Below are positions 1-6,331 of a stretch of DNA of 9,803 nucleotides, in pieces. Under the pieces are notes generated by a model, which saw only the letters and a list, made by a program, of their open reading frames with translations, was not told the DNA's origin and ran no database searches. This stretch comes from Burkholderiaceae bacterium (lineage in GTDB: Bacteria > Pseudomonadota > Gammaproteobacteria > Burkholderiales > Burkholderiaceae_C): positions 1-9,803 of the forward strand of contig JAIRQU010000195.1 of NCBI GenBank assembly GCA_031256305.1. Reading direction: 5' to 3'. The translations under genes and the position numbers were made by a program. Numbering within the stretch: position 1 is the stretch's first letter; each line of letters begins with the position of its first letter.

Positions 1-288
1 TCTCGTGCCCTTCGAGAAGAAATCGACTACGGGATCAACGATCAGGGGTTGCCCGTCATTGTCATCTACCCTGAATACACTACAAAGGAAAGTCTGCTGG
101 TCAATGGGTCACTGAAACAAGAGGTTAAGAACCTTTGGGAAAATCTTCCCATGTTCCGGGATTCAAGGAGCAGAGTTCCCACCCTTCATGTTCCGATGAA
201 CAAGGAACTCATCAAAAAATCCTTGCAGGACAACGGATTCATGGTTGGGAGTAAAAATGCCCCAGACATCTACATGTATAACTCATAA
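1..288 (+). CDS. thsB: ThsB-like TIR-domain protein of a Thoeris defence system, 3' part
   Basis: The frame is open from base 1, so the gene starts before the window. The visible 95 residues begin SRALREEIDYGINDQGLPVI. An amphipathic helix containing REEIDYGI leads into a hydrophobic strand (LPVIVIYPEY), followed by a conserved tail with NLPMFRDSRSRVPTLHVPMN and a final GSKNAPDIYMYNS. This is the C-terminal half of the TIR-like family once called DUF1863, which includes Thoeris ThsB. TIR proteins of this kind cleave NAD and, in Thoeris, make an ADP-ribose-derived messenger after phage infection. One of the two Glu residues in the REEID helix may be the NADase glutamate (inference from TIR topology). 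The stop lies 21 bases before the macro-domain gene on the same strand, so the two are probably cotranscribed. Base composition is clearly lower in GC than the chromosome to the right, consistent with acquisition by transfer. Confidence 0.85.
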   Translation, partial: SRALREEIDYGINDQGLPVIVIYPEYTTKESLLVNGSLKQEVKNLWENLPMFRDSRSRVPTLHVPMNKELIKKSLQDNGFMVGSKNAPDIYMYNS

Positions 289-309
289 TTAATCGACACA
301 TCAGAGCGA

Positions 310-1158
310 ATGGTCCACGTCATAACGAAAGTCCACTTTTTTGACAAACGGGTCTTCAAGAAATTCCTTGAAATCACCTCTGTCATCAGTGGCGTGCTGT
401 CGGTCGTGTTTCTTTTTATTGACATTCCTATCGAATGGAAGCTGAAGGTTGGCTTGGCTTTTTTGACCCTGCTGGCATGTGTCTACTTAATAACATGGCT
501 CCTATCGAACAGCCTCAACAGCATCGACATCAATATCGAAGGCAGCGGTGTTTCGATCAAGACGGGCGACATTTTCCAACAATCAGGATTGAAGGCCATC
601 GCCTTCAATGAGTATTTCGATACGCAGGTGGATAACAAGATAATTGGCGAAACTTCCCTTAACGGCGTTTTTATCCAGAAGCATCTCAACGTCCCGATCT
701 CAGAACTGGATCGCCACATCGAGGAATACGCTTTCGATGACAGCGAAGTCCTGGAGGAGAACGAGGCCAGAAAACAGGGGAAGAAGAAAAGGTATCAGAT
801 AGGCACGATTTGCCTATACAAAGATTACCTTCTGACCGCGTTCTCCAAATTCGATGAGAACAATAAAGCTCTACTAACGATGCCAGAGTACCTCGAGTTC
901 CTCATTAATTTCTGGGACAACGTAAACAACGTGTACGCACAGCAAAGCGTATCGACTACGATCTTTGGTTCGGGAATAACGCGAATCAAAGGGCACAGAA
1001 GTATTTCTGACGAAGATCTCCTGAAGATCATGCTGTGGACGTTTAAGATCAGCGAGATGCGATTCAAGTATCCTGCGAAGCTCACCATCGTGATTTACAA
1101 AGACAAAATCGACCAAATCAACCTTCTCGACATTAAATCCGCAAGAAATGGCGTTTAA
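310..1158 (+). CDS. thsA: ThsA-like effector with two membrane helices and a macro domain (type II Thoeris)
   Basis: This is a complete 282-residue protein. A short basic N-terminus precedes two hydrophobic segments (about residues 22-39 and 47-65) joined by a short charged turn, which is a two-helix membrane anchor. From about residue 72 to the end is a macro-like domain. Its signature is [20 protein letters not shown] (residues 85-104), followed by VDNKII and a SLNGVFI stretch, as in the ThsA macro family (former DUF6430). In type II Thoeris the macro domain binds the signal made by the TIR partner (histidine-ADP-ribose is the reported ligand), and the membrane helices then disrupt the inner membrane and stop phage growth. 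Here that role is inferred from the family and from thsB lying immediately upstream. The ATG at 310 gives a sensible cytoplasmic start, although the ribosome site (CAGAG) is weak. Codon use is AT-rich compared with the rest of the window. No clear terminator follows. Confidence 0.83.
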   Translation: MVHVITKVHFFDKRVFKKFLEITSVISGVLSVVFLFIDIPIEWKLKVGLAFLTLLACVYLITWLLSNSLNSIDINIEGSGVSIKTGDIFQQSGLKAIAFNEYFDTQVDNKIIGETSLNGVFIQKHLNVPISELDRHIEEYAFDDSEVLEENEARKQGKKKRYQIGTICLYKDYLLTAFSKFDENNKALLTMPEYLEFLINFWDNVNNVYAQQSVSTTIFGSGITRIKGHRSISDEDLLKIMLWTFKISEMRFKYPAKLTIVIYKDKIDQINLLDIKSARNGV

Positions 1159-1244
1159 TTTTCCATAGCAGATCGGATCGAGCCTGCTTTTCATGGATGC
1201 CAACTGAAGGCAGGTGCCGCACCAGCAGCGCAGCGCCCCGCTGC

Positions 1245-1285
1245 CGCTTGCGGGTAGGATAAGGTTGAGTCGCAAGCGAAACCCG
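1245..1285. repeat. Short inverted repeat in the gap after thsA
   Basis: CGCTTGCG at 1245-1252 is repeated in inverted form as CGCAAGCG at 1271-1278, and CGGGT (1251-1255) pairs with ACCCG (1281-1285). There is no T-run, so it is not an obvious intrinsic terminator. The surrounding stretch 1159-1305 holds no gene I can recognise. It is the junction between the low-GC Thoeris genes and the high-GC purH relic. Confidence 0.35.
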
Positions 1286-1305
1286 TCTATAAGCCCAAGC
1301 CCTCC

Positions 1306-1756
1306 TCAATGCCTGAAATGCCCCCCCGTAAACACCATCCCCACGCCGCGCTCGTCGGCGGCGTCTATGACTTCCTAGTCGCGCACGGAGCCGCCGGGCT
1401 GGATCACACAGGCCGCGCCCCAGTCGATGACCACGTCCAGCCCGTCGCGGAACGGGGAAAAGGCATCGCTGGCGACCGCAGCGCCCTGTAGCACCAGGCC
1501 GGCGCTGGCGGCCTTCAGGCTGGAGATGCGCGCCGAATCGACGCGGCTCATCTGGCTCGCATCCGCGCCCAGCACCGCCGCACGGGTTGACGTGTTTGAC
1601 GATGCCGCAGGCGGGTGCGCTCCACTGTTTGACGCCTTCCCGATCTGCGTCGGCGATGTTGTTGTAGGACAGTTCCTTGCCTTACAACTGTTCGGCCCCG
1701 GCTGGCAAACACGCGCCCGCCTGACCGCCCCAGTTTGTCAAATTGTTCAGGGTCAA
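1306..1756 (-). pseudogene. purH: purH relic (AICAR transformylase / IMP cyclohydrolase), internally deleted
   Basis: Read on the minus strand, two blocks of PurH are recognisable. The upstream block (about 1756-1590) contains [13 protein letters not shown] and a [13 protein letters not shown] segment. It is preceded by AEQL and a TAA stop (1682-1684) where the intact protein has Gln. The downstream block (about 1600-1306) contains [26 protein letters not shown] and QPGGSVRD. It is followed by a TAG (1375-1377) where Glu is expected, then [17 protein letters not shown] and a final HFRH before the TGA at 1306-1308. The blocks are in different frames and adjacent, whereas in intact PurH (about 520-530 residues) they are separated by very roughly 150 residues. 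The N-terminal cyclohydrolase part is missing. PurH catalyses the last two steps of IMP synthesis, and this copy cannot make it. A functional purH must exist elsewhere if the organism makes its own purines. It may be an island-borne duplicate or a stranded chromosomal fragment. Confidence 0.85.
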
Positions 1757-1760
1757 GTTT

Positions 1761-2020
1761 TCAGGCTGCTTTCTTGGCCGCCGTGATCGGTATAACCTCG
1801 GCTCCGGAACGCAAGCGATCCAGGTAACCCGCCCATGCGGGCATCATTGCCCGGCGCTGTTCCATGAACTCAGCGCGGTCGCAGGCTTGGCCCAGCGGGT
1901 CACGGGTCTCGTGCGCCAATACTTGCCAGCGCCCATGACGTGCAGAGACATCCCGCCGCCGTCAGCGCACTGGCCCGGTTCTCGGGCTTGCCTTGTGCGT
2001 ATGTCCGTCAGTGCCCTCAT
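1761..2020 (-). pseudogene. int: P4-type tyrosine integrase relic, only the two ends kept
   Basis: The minus-strand ATG at 2020 has an AGGGG Shine-Dalgarno 3 bases upstream. It opens a sequence starting MRALTDIRTRQA and containing ADGGGMSLHVMGAGKYWR, the classic N-terminus of P4-family phage and island integrases. Almost at once, in another frame, follows the family C-terminus: QVLAHETRDPLGQACDRAEF, then a MEQRRAMMPAWAGYLDRL segment and a tail ending AAKKAA at the TGA (1761-1763). Intact members have about 400 residues, so roughly 300 or more are deleted, including the first catalytic Arg and the His-x-x-Arg box. Ten residues after the LAH motif the expected catalytic Tyr is Cys (QACDR instead of the usual AY-R pattern). 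The enzyme must be inactive. Its place beside the tRNA-Phe 3' end, reading away from the tRNA, is the standard arrangement for this family. Confidence 0.87.
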
Positions 2021-2131
2021 GTCCCCTGTTCACGGTATTCAGCCCTGCCGGTACCGCTTCATACCGTCAGAGATACCGTCCCCCAAACGCCGGTAGGGTG
2101 TGGATACATCCTGGCGCGGCCTGAGGGCACT
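2010..2131. repeat. Ten-base inverted repeat flanking the integrase upstream region
   Basis: AGTGCCCTCA at 2010-2019, overlapping the integrase start codon, is the exact reverse complement of TGAGGGCACT at 2122-2131, just outside the tRNA-Phe terminator. The arms enclose the 100-base leader that contains the ACGGTAT cluster. They may be arm-type recombination sites or chance. Nothing in the sequence proves a function. Confidence 0.4.
2032..2079. repeat. Cluster of ATACCGT/ACGGTAT heptamers upstream of the integrase
   Basis: ATACCGT occurs at 2061-2067 and 2073-2079, twelve bases apart in direct orientation. The inverted copy ACGGTAT is at 2032-2038 and a partial copy, GTACCG, is at 2051-2056. 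All lie in the short interval between the integrase relic and the tRNA. Integrase arm sites, excisionase sites or an integrase operator normally lie there, so this is a plausible remnant of the element's attachment region. The role is inferred from position and repetition only. Confidence 0.45.
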
Positions 2132-2138
2132 TGGGGGT

Positions 2139-2175
2139 AATAAAAAACCCGCAATGCCTTGCAGCACGCGGGTTT
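2139..2175 (-). terminator. Intrinsic terminator downstream of tRNA-Phe
   Basis: Read on the minus strand, AAACCCGC (2175-2168) and GCGGGTTT (2152-2145) form an 8-base stem around a 15-base loop. A T-rich run (TTTTTTATTA) overlaps and follows the 3' arm. It sits 35 bases beyond the 3' end of tRNA-Phe and separates the tRNA unit from the integrase relic. The A-run on the other side of the stem is weaker as a plus-strand terminator. Confidence 0.82.
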
Positions 2176-2209
2176 GTGAGGTGTTATGGAACAGTATGAA
2201 ATGGGTGTT

Positions 2210-2285
<76 letters not shown>

Positions 2286-2291
2286 AGCAAA

Positions 2292-2304
2292 GCCGGGCAT
2301 TGTA
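2292..2304 (-). promoter_or_regulatory. Likely -10 element and GC-rich discriminator of tRNA-Phe
   Basis: On the minus strand TACAAT (2304-2299) lies 13 bases before the mature tRNA 5' end and is followed by GCCCGGC. A GC-rich discriminator after the -10 box is typical of stable-RNA promoters under stringent control. I see no convincing -35 box at 16-18 bases upstream. Confidence 0.5.
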
Positions 2305-2316
2305 GCAGCCTCCCAT

Positions 2317-2334
2317 GCGCTCCGGCGCGAGCGC
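2317..2334 (-). other. Stem-loop just after the ntrX-like gene
   Basis: GCGCTC (2317-2322) and GAGCGC (2329-2334) form a 6-base stem with a 6-base loop, starting 10 bases after the ntrX-like stop codon. No T-run follows on the minus strand. It could stabilise the 3' end of the mRNA, but it is not a convincing intrinsic terminator, so readthrough into tRNA-Phe is possible. Confidence 0.35.
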
Positions 2335-2343
2335 TCTGCAAAA

Positions 2344-3084
2344 TCAGTGCGTGGTAATGGTCATGCCCGTGCCGGCGGGCATGAGCGCCGCCGTTTCGTC
2401 CGGGGACGGAACTTTGGCCTGGGGCGGCTCGCCCGAGCCGCCTTTGCGCCGGCCCACATCTATGCCCAGATGTTTGAGCTTGCGATACAGGTGCGTGCGT
2501 TCCAGCCCGGTTTTTTCAGCCACGCGGGTCATGGAACCTTCTTCCTTGGCCAAGTGGAATTGAAAATAGGCTCTTTCAAAGACATCACGCACATCGCGCA
2601 AAGGCTTGTCCAATTCAAACATCTGCCGCGCGGGCGGGATGATGACTGGTTGCGCGGCCGCGTTCTGGCTCTGGGCTGCTGCTGCGGCGGCGGCTTGCGC
2701 GGCGCGGCGCCGCATTTCAGCGCCCTTGGCTAGCCCAATTTCAACGGCCTTGAGCAATTTTTGCAGCGTGATGGGTTTTTCCAGAAACGATTGCGCGCCA
2801 ATGCGGGTAGCCTCAACCGCGGTTTCGATGGTGGCGTGGCCGCTCATCATCACCACCGGCATGGTCAACAGGCCCGCGCCGCGCCATTCCTTGAGCAGCG
2901 TGACGCCATCGGTGTCGGGCATCCATATGTCGAGCAGCACCAAGTCGGGCGCGCTGTGTTGCCGCGCGGCGCGCGCCTGTGCCGCGTTTTCGGCCAATTC
3001 GACGGTATGGCCTTCATCGTTGAGGATTTCAAAGAGCAAATCACGGATGCCCAGTTCGTCATCAACCACGAGGATTTTTGCCAT
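2344..3084 (-). CDS. NtrX-like response regulator without AAA+ domain
   Basis: This 246-residue regulator is the likely partner of the NtrY-like kinase encoded immediately upstream. The receiver domain spans about residues 1-120: starts MAKILVVDDE, acidic pair D8/D9, phosphoacceptor D52 in LVLLDIWMPDTDG, S81 in VVMMSGHA, and K103 in FLEKP. An alanine- and glutamine-rich linker follows at about 120-145. Near the C-terminus is a Fis-type helix-turn-helix, TRVAEKTGLERTHLYRKLKH, then a Pro/Gly-rich tail of about 35 residues. Classical NtrX has a sigma54-interacting AAA+ ATPase between these domains. Here there is no Walker box or GAFTGA, so it cannot act as a standard sigma54 activator and probably binds DNA directly. 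Short forms of this type are known in Betaproteobacteria. The start at 3084 is chosen because the receiver fold begins there, 10 bases after the kinase stop. The longer reading upstream overlaps the kinase gene and has no homology. Confidence 0.88.
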   Translation of the reverse strand: MAKILVVDDELGIRDLLFEILNDEGHTVELAENAAQARAARQHSAPDLVLLDIWMPDTDGVTLLKEWRGAGLLTMPVVMMSGHATIETAVEATRIGAQSFLEKPITLQKLLKAVEIGLAKGAEMRRRAAQAAAAAAAQSQNAAAQPVIIPPARQMFELDKPLRDVRDVFERAYFQFHLAKEEGSMTRVAEKTGLERTHLYRKLKHLGIDVGRRKGGSGEPPQAKVPSPDETAALMPAGTGMTITTH

Positions 3085-3094
3085 GATGAATTCT

Positions 3095-5491
3095 TTAATA
3101 CGTCTCTGATGCGGCTTTGGACCGGCTCGCCGCCTCAGCCATGCTGTCAGCGCCAGTCCGAGTCTGTTGCTTTGCCGCGCAAAATGATAGCAAGACTTGC
3201 GCCCCCTGAACATGTCCTTCATGAACGCGATTGGAAAGTGTTACGCGCGCGCCGTGTTCGTCGGCGATTTTCTTGACCACCGCCAGCCCCAGCCCCGTGC
3301 CTTTGGCCTTGGTGGTGACGTAAGGCTCGAAGGCGCGCTTGAGAATCCCTTCGCCAAAACCATGACCGTGGTCGCTGATGCGCATGAGCGCCTCTCCAGC
3401 CGCCTCGTCCCATTGCGTCTGGATCAGCACCTTGGCCGCGCCCGGCGGCAGGCGCGCGCCCTCGGAGGCATCCAGCGCGTTTTGCACCAGGTTGTGAATG
3501 ACCTGCCGCAGTTGTTGCGCATCGCCGCGGATGCACGGGCAGCGCGCATCGGGTTCAAAACGCACTTGTCGCGCCGCGGCCGCGCCCGTTTCACCTTCTT
3601 CGGCGTACAGGTGCAGCACTTGGGCAATGAGCGCGTTCAAGTCCAGCGGTTGCAGGTCGGCCGCGGGCAGACGCGCGTAGTCACGAAACTCGTTGACCAG
3701 GCGCTTCATGGCATCGACTTGATCGACGATGGTACGCACCGATTTGGTCAGCACCGCCTGATCGGGCTGCGCCAGTTTTCCGGCCAGCTTGCGCTCCAGC
3801 CGCTCGGCGGAAAGCTGGATCGGCGTGAGCGGGTTCTTGATTTCATGCGCCAGGCGCCGCGCCACTTCGCCCCAGGCCAGACTGCGCTGCGCCGAGACGA
3901 TTTCGGAGATGTCGTCGAACACCAGCAACCGCGCGCCGCCGGGCAGCCGCGCGCCGCGCGCCAGCAGATTCACGACTTCGCCGTGGCCCGCGTCGGCAAC
4001 GCCGCTGCCCGTTTCGCCCGCGTTGCCGTACAGCTCGAAAGATTTCTGCCAATGATCGAGATGCGCGCCCGGATCGCGCGCCAAGCCGGAAAATTGAGCC
4101 TGTACCTCGGCCGCGAAAGCGTTCAGCCCCGGCAACGCCGACAGTGACGGGTGCAGGTGCGCCGTTAAGGGTTGCCGCAGGATGCGCGTGGCGCCGGGGT
4201 TGGCCGAGCGCACGATGCCATCGGTATTGAGTACGATGACCCCGGCGGTGAGGTTGTCCAGAATGGTTTGCAGGCTGGCGCGCGCCGCTTCGACTTCGCC
4301 GGTGCGCGCTTCCAACGCCATGCGCGCATCGGCCAATTGCTGCGTCATGCCGGCAAAGGAGCGCGTCAGACCATCGATCTCGTCGCGTCCGGTCAGCGCC
4401 GCCTTGGGCCGCAGATCGCCCGCGGCCACCTGCCGCATCCAGTCGGCCAGCAACAGCAGCGGCGCCATCAGTTGTTTGCCCAGCGCCACCGCCAGCAGCA
4501 CCGCGCCGAATACCGCCAGAAACAGCGTCAGCGTCAGGGTGCCGATATACATGCGGCGCAGACCCTGACGGCCCAGCGCGCGTTCCTGATATTCGCGGTT
4601 GGCCTCCTGCACCGCCAGGGCCGCGCTGACCAGATTGGGCGGCAACGGCTGCACGGCTTCAATGACCCGCGCGCCGCCCGTGGTCAAGCCCAGCGCGCGG
4701 CCTGGCGGCACCAGCGCCAGCGCGCGAATGCGCGGTTGCACGCCTTCGTCCGGTTCATCCACGCCTTCGAGCTGCGTGACCGCGCCCTGGTCACGCAAAC
4801 TGCGCAGCATTCCGGCGGGCGGGCGGCTGGGCGTGAGGTCAAAGCGCGATTGCCCGCTGCTGGCAATCAGTTGCCCGTCACTGCTCCACAAGCTCGCGTC
4901 GCTTGCGCCCAACTGCGCGCGCAAGCGGCCAATGGATTGCGCGGCCAGTGCGTCCGGCGTATCGGCCAAACTATCGGCCGCGACGCGCAACTGGCTGCCC
5001 AGTTCATTGGCTTGCGTTTCCAGCGAGGTGCGCGCCAGCAGCAAACCGGCTTGCAACGCGCCTTCGACCTTGACGTCGAACCATGATTCAATCGAGCGCG
5101 CCACGAATTGATACGACACCACATAGATCAACACGCCCGGCGCGACGCCTACCAGCGCGAAGATGGCGGCCAGTTTGAGTAAGAGCCGGCTGCCGAATTT
5201 GCGCCGCTTCAGGCGCGCGATCAGCCGGTACACTCCCCAGCAGATGACCGCGCAGAGCAGCGCCGCCACCGCCACGTTGACCGCGTACAGGCGTTGGTAA
5301 TACTGCTCGTAGAATTGGCGGTTGCTGGTCGCCTGCGCCAGCAGGAACAGCAGGATCAGCACGATGGCCACTATCACGCCCAAGGCCGCGCGCGTGCTCC
5401 AGCGTGACCGCGACCGGCCGGGGCGGGACTGTCCAGCCGCAGGCCCGGCCAAGTCCGCGCCGGTCAAAAGCAAATCGCTGACGGCGGTCAT
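3095..5491 (-). CDS. ntrY: NtrY-like membrane sensor histidine kinase
   Basis: The protein has 798 residues. Membrane helices lie at about 35-54, 71-91, 104-126 and 314-338, giving a periplasmic sensing region of roughly 190 residues between the third and fourth. A HAMP linker (about 340-392) and a PAS domain (about 405-510, containing ILDNLTAGVIVLNTDG) follow. The HisKA H-box is ARRLAHEIKNPLTPIQLSAE with phospho-acceptor H549. The ATPase domain has the N-box HNLVQNALDA (N671), G1 box DHGHGFGEG (D707), F-box FEPYVTTK and G2 box KGTGLGLAVV. All catalytic motifs are intact. The order matches NtrY, which autophosphorylates on His and passes phosphate to NtrX in nitrogen or redox control. The signal here is unknown. 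The ATG overlaps the stop of the DUF4390 gene by 4 bases (ATGA), which suggests translational coupling, and the regulator follows after 10 bases. Confidence 0.9.
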   Translation of the reverse strand: MTAVSDLLLTGADLAGPAAGQSRPGRSRSRWSTRAALGVIVAIVLILLFLLAQATSNRQFYEQYYQRLYAVNVAVAALLCAVICWGVYRLIARLKRRKFGSRLLLKLAAIFALVGVAPGVLIYVVSYQFVARSIESWFDVKVEGALQAGLLLARTSLETQANELGSQLRVAADSLADTPDALAAQSIGRLRAQLGASDASLWSSDGQLIASSGQSRFDLTPSRPPAGMLRSLRDQGAVTQLEGVDEPDEGVQPRIRALALVPPGRALGLTTGGARVIEAVQPLPPNLVSAALAVQEANREYQERALGRQGLRRMYIGTLTLTLFLAVFGAVLLAVALGKQLMAPLLLLADWMRQVAAGDLRPKAALTGRDEIDGLTRSFAGMTQQLADARMALEARTGEVEAARASLQTILDNLTAGVIVLNTDGIVRSANPGATRILRQPLTAHLHPSLSALPGLNAFAAEVQAQFSGLARDPGAHLDHWQKSFELYGNAGETGSGVADAGHGEVVNLLARGARLPGGARLLVFDDISEIVSAQRSLAWGEVARRLAHEIKNPLTPIQLSAERLERKLAGKLAQPDQAVLTKSVRTIVDQVDAMKRLVNEFRDYARLPAADLQPLDLNALIAQVLHLYAEEGETGAAAARQVRFEPDARCPCIRGDAQQLRQVIHNLVQNALDASEGARLPPGAAKVLIQTQWDEAAGEALMRISDHGHGFGEGILKRAFEPYVTTKAKGTGLGLAVVKKIADEHGARVTLSNRVHEGHVQGAQVLLSFCAAKQQTRTGADSMAEAASRSKAASETY

Positions 5492-6156
5492 GGCGTCACG
5501 CCCTGCGTCAAATCAATACGCCGCTCAATGTGCAAGCGCCAGTCCGATTGGCCGGTCGCGCCGATTTGCAGCGCGCGCGGCAGTTGTGACGTGTCAAGAG
5601 AAAAGCTGAAGTCCAGAAACTGCCGCCCGCCGTCGGCAAGCGCGCCAATGGCCGCGATCTGCCAGCCGGTGATGCGTTGCAAGGCCGTTACCGCATCGTC
5701 CAGACTATCGTAATGCTGCGCCAGACCGGTGCTGATGCCGTCTTCTGACAGCGGCTCGGGTGAACTGGCCAGGCTCCAGCGGCGCGTGAGCGGCAGGTAA
5801 CTCAAGCGCCAATAGCGGCGCGCCCGCGCCAGACGCTCATTGGCCCAATACCAGCGCGGGTGAATGATGTCGGCCTCGGCAATGAAATACACCGGTACGC
5901 CCCAGGTGAGCGCACTTTGCACCGCCAGCGGCAATGTGAAATCCAGTTGCGCGGACAGCAATAGCGCGTCCTCGTTGCGCATTACCTGAAGCAGGGTCAG
6001 GTCCGCGGCGCGCGTTGCCGGCCTGACATCATCGGCGGCCTGCGCGGGTACGGACGCGGCCAGCGGCAAGGCCACCAGCAATGCGGCCAGCGCCAGCAGC
6101 GCGGCATCAAGGCTGCGTTTGAATATGCCGCACCAGTAACGCACGATCAAAACCAT
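5488..6156 (-). CDS. DUF4390 exported protein
   Basis: The product has 222 residues when read from the ATG at 6156. A basic N-region (VRYWCGIFKR) and a Leu/Ala-rich core end in a Sec cleavage site, VPAQA before ADD (residue 40), so the mature part is probably periplasmic or envelope-bound. The mature domain has features of the DUF4390 family: a LTLLQVMRNEDALLLSAQLD strand pair, VPVYFIAEADI, and a WYWANERLARARRYWRLSY core rich in Trp, Tyr and Arg, later followed by WRLHIERRI. No catalytic residues are evident. In Betaproteobacteria this family regularly lies just before the NtrY-like kinase, and the 4-base overlap here supports co-expression. It could act as an envelope partner or signal modulator of the kinase (inference). 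An in-frame ATG at 6186 would add ten residues. Neither start has a strong ribosome site, and 6156 gives the cleaner signal peptide. Confidence 0.8.
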   Translation of the reverse strand: MVLIVRYWCGIFKRSLDAALLALAALLVALPLAASVPAQAADDVRPATRAADLTLLQVMRNEDALLLSAQLDFTLPLAVQSALTWGVPVYFIAEADIIHPRWYWANERLARARRYWRLSYLPLTRRWSLASSPEPLSEDGISTGLAQHYDSLDDAVTALQRITGWQIAAIGALADGGRQFLDFSFSLDTSQLPRALQIGATGQSDWRLHIERRIDLTQGVTP

Positions 6157-6217
6157 TTCTTTGGCCACAGCCGCTATTGTCCCCATGCCTTGCGGAGCGA
6201 AATGCCGGATTGGATCG

Positions 6218-6246
6218 CCAGAACACGCCGCACTGTTGCGTGTCAA
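6218..6246 (-). promoter_or_regulatory. Possible promoter of the DUF4390-ntrY-ntrX operon
   Basis: In the 175-base gap between the lemA-like gene and the DUF4390 gene, a perfect TTGACA (6246-6241) stands 17 bases from TTCTGG (6223-6218). The -35 box is ideal, the -10 box is poor, and the position is right for an operon start. Support is limited to the -35 match. The rest of the gap shows no gene. Confidence 0.3.
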
Positions 6247-6331
6247 AGACGCACGGACGCGCATGGCGCGAACGGGCTGACGGGGCACATGCACATCGGG
6301 AGTTTGCCATGGTTGTCCCGAAACCCGAAAG

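Noticed and set aside
874..1275. Minus-strand frame of 133 residues overlapping the end of thsA
   Set aside because: It overlaps the macro domain on the opposite strand, no family is recognised, and the intact thsA frame explains the coding signal.
1159..1305. Possible ruvC after the purH relic, as in common betaproteobacterial gene order
   Set aside because: Reading the minus strand beyond the purH stop gave no RuvC start motif. The stretch holds only a short inverted repeat.
1309..1786. Plus-strand small frames in the relic region
   Set aside because: They are antisense to the purH relic, whose PurH residues are seen on the minus strand. No small-protein features such as a good ribosome site stand out.
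1..2209. A second copy of the tRNA-Phe 3' end as the other island boundary
   Set aside because: I looked for GGTGGCCTGGGGTGGAATCG in the left part and did not find it. If it exists it lies beyond the left edge.
2317..2334. Intrinsic terminator for the ntr operon
   Set aside because: The stem is only 6 bases and lacks a T-run on the minus strand, so it is kept as a stem-loop and not called a terminator.
3197..5086. Two long plus-strand open frames (about 300 residues each) opposite ntrY
   Set aside because: Their composition (Arg, Gln, Ala, His) is that of antisense shadow, and the minus-strand kinase has every catalytic motif.
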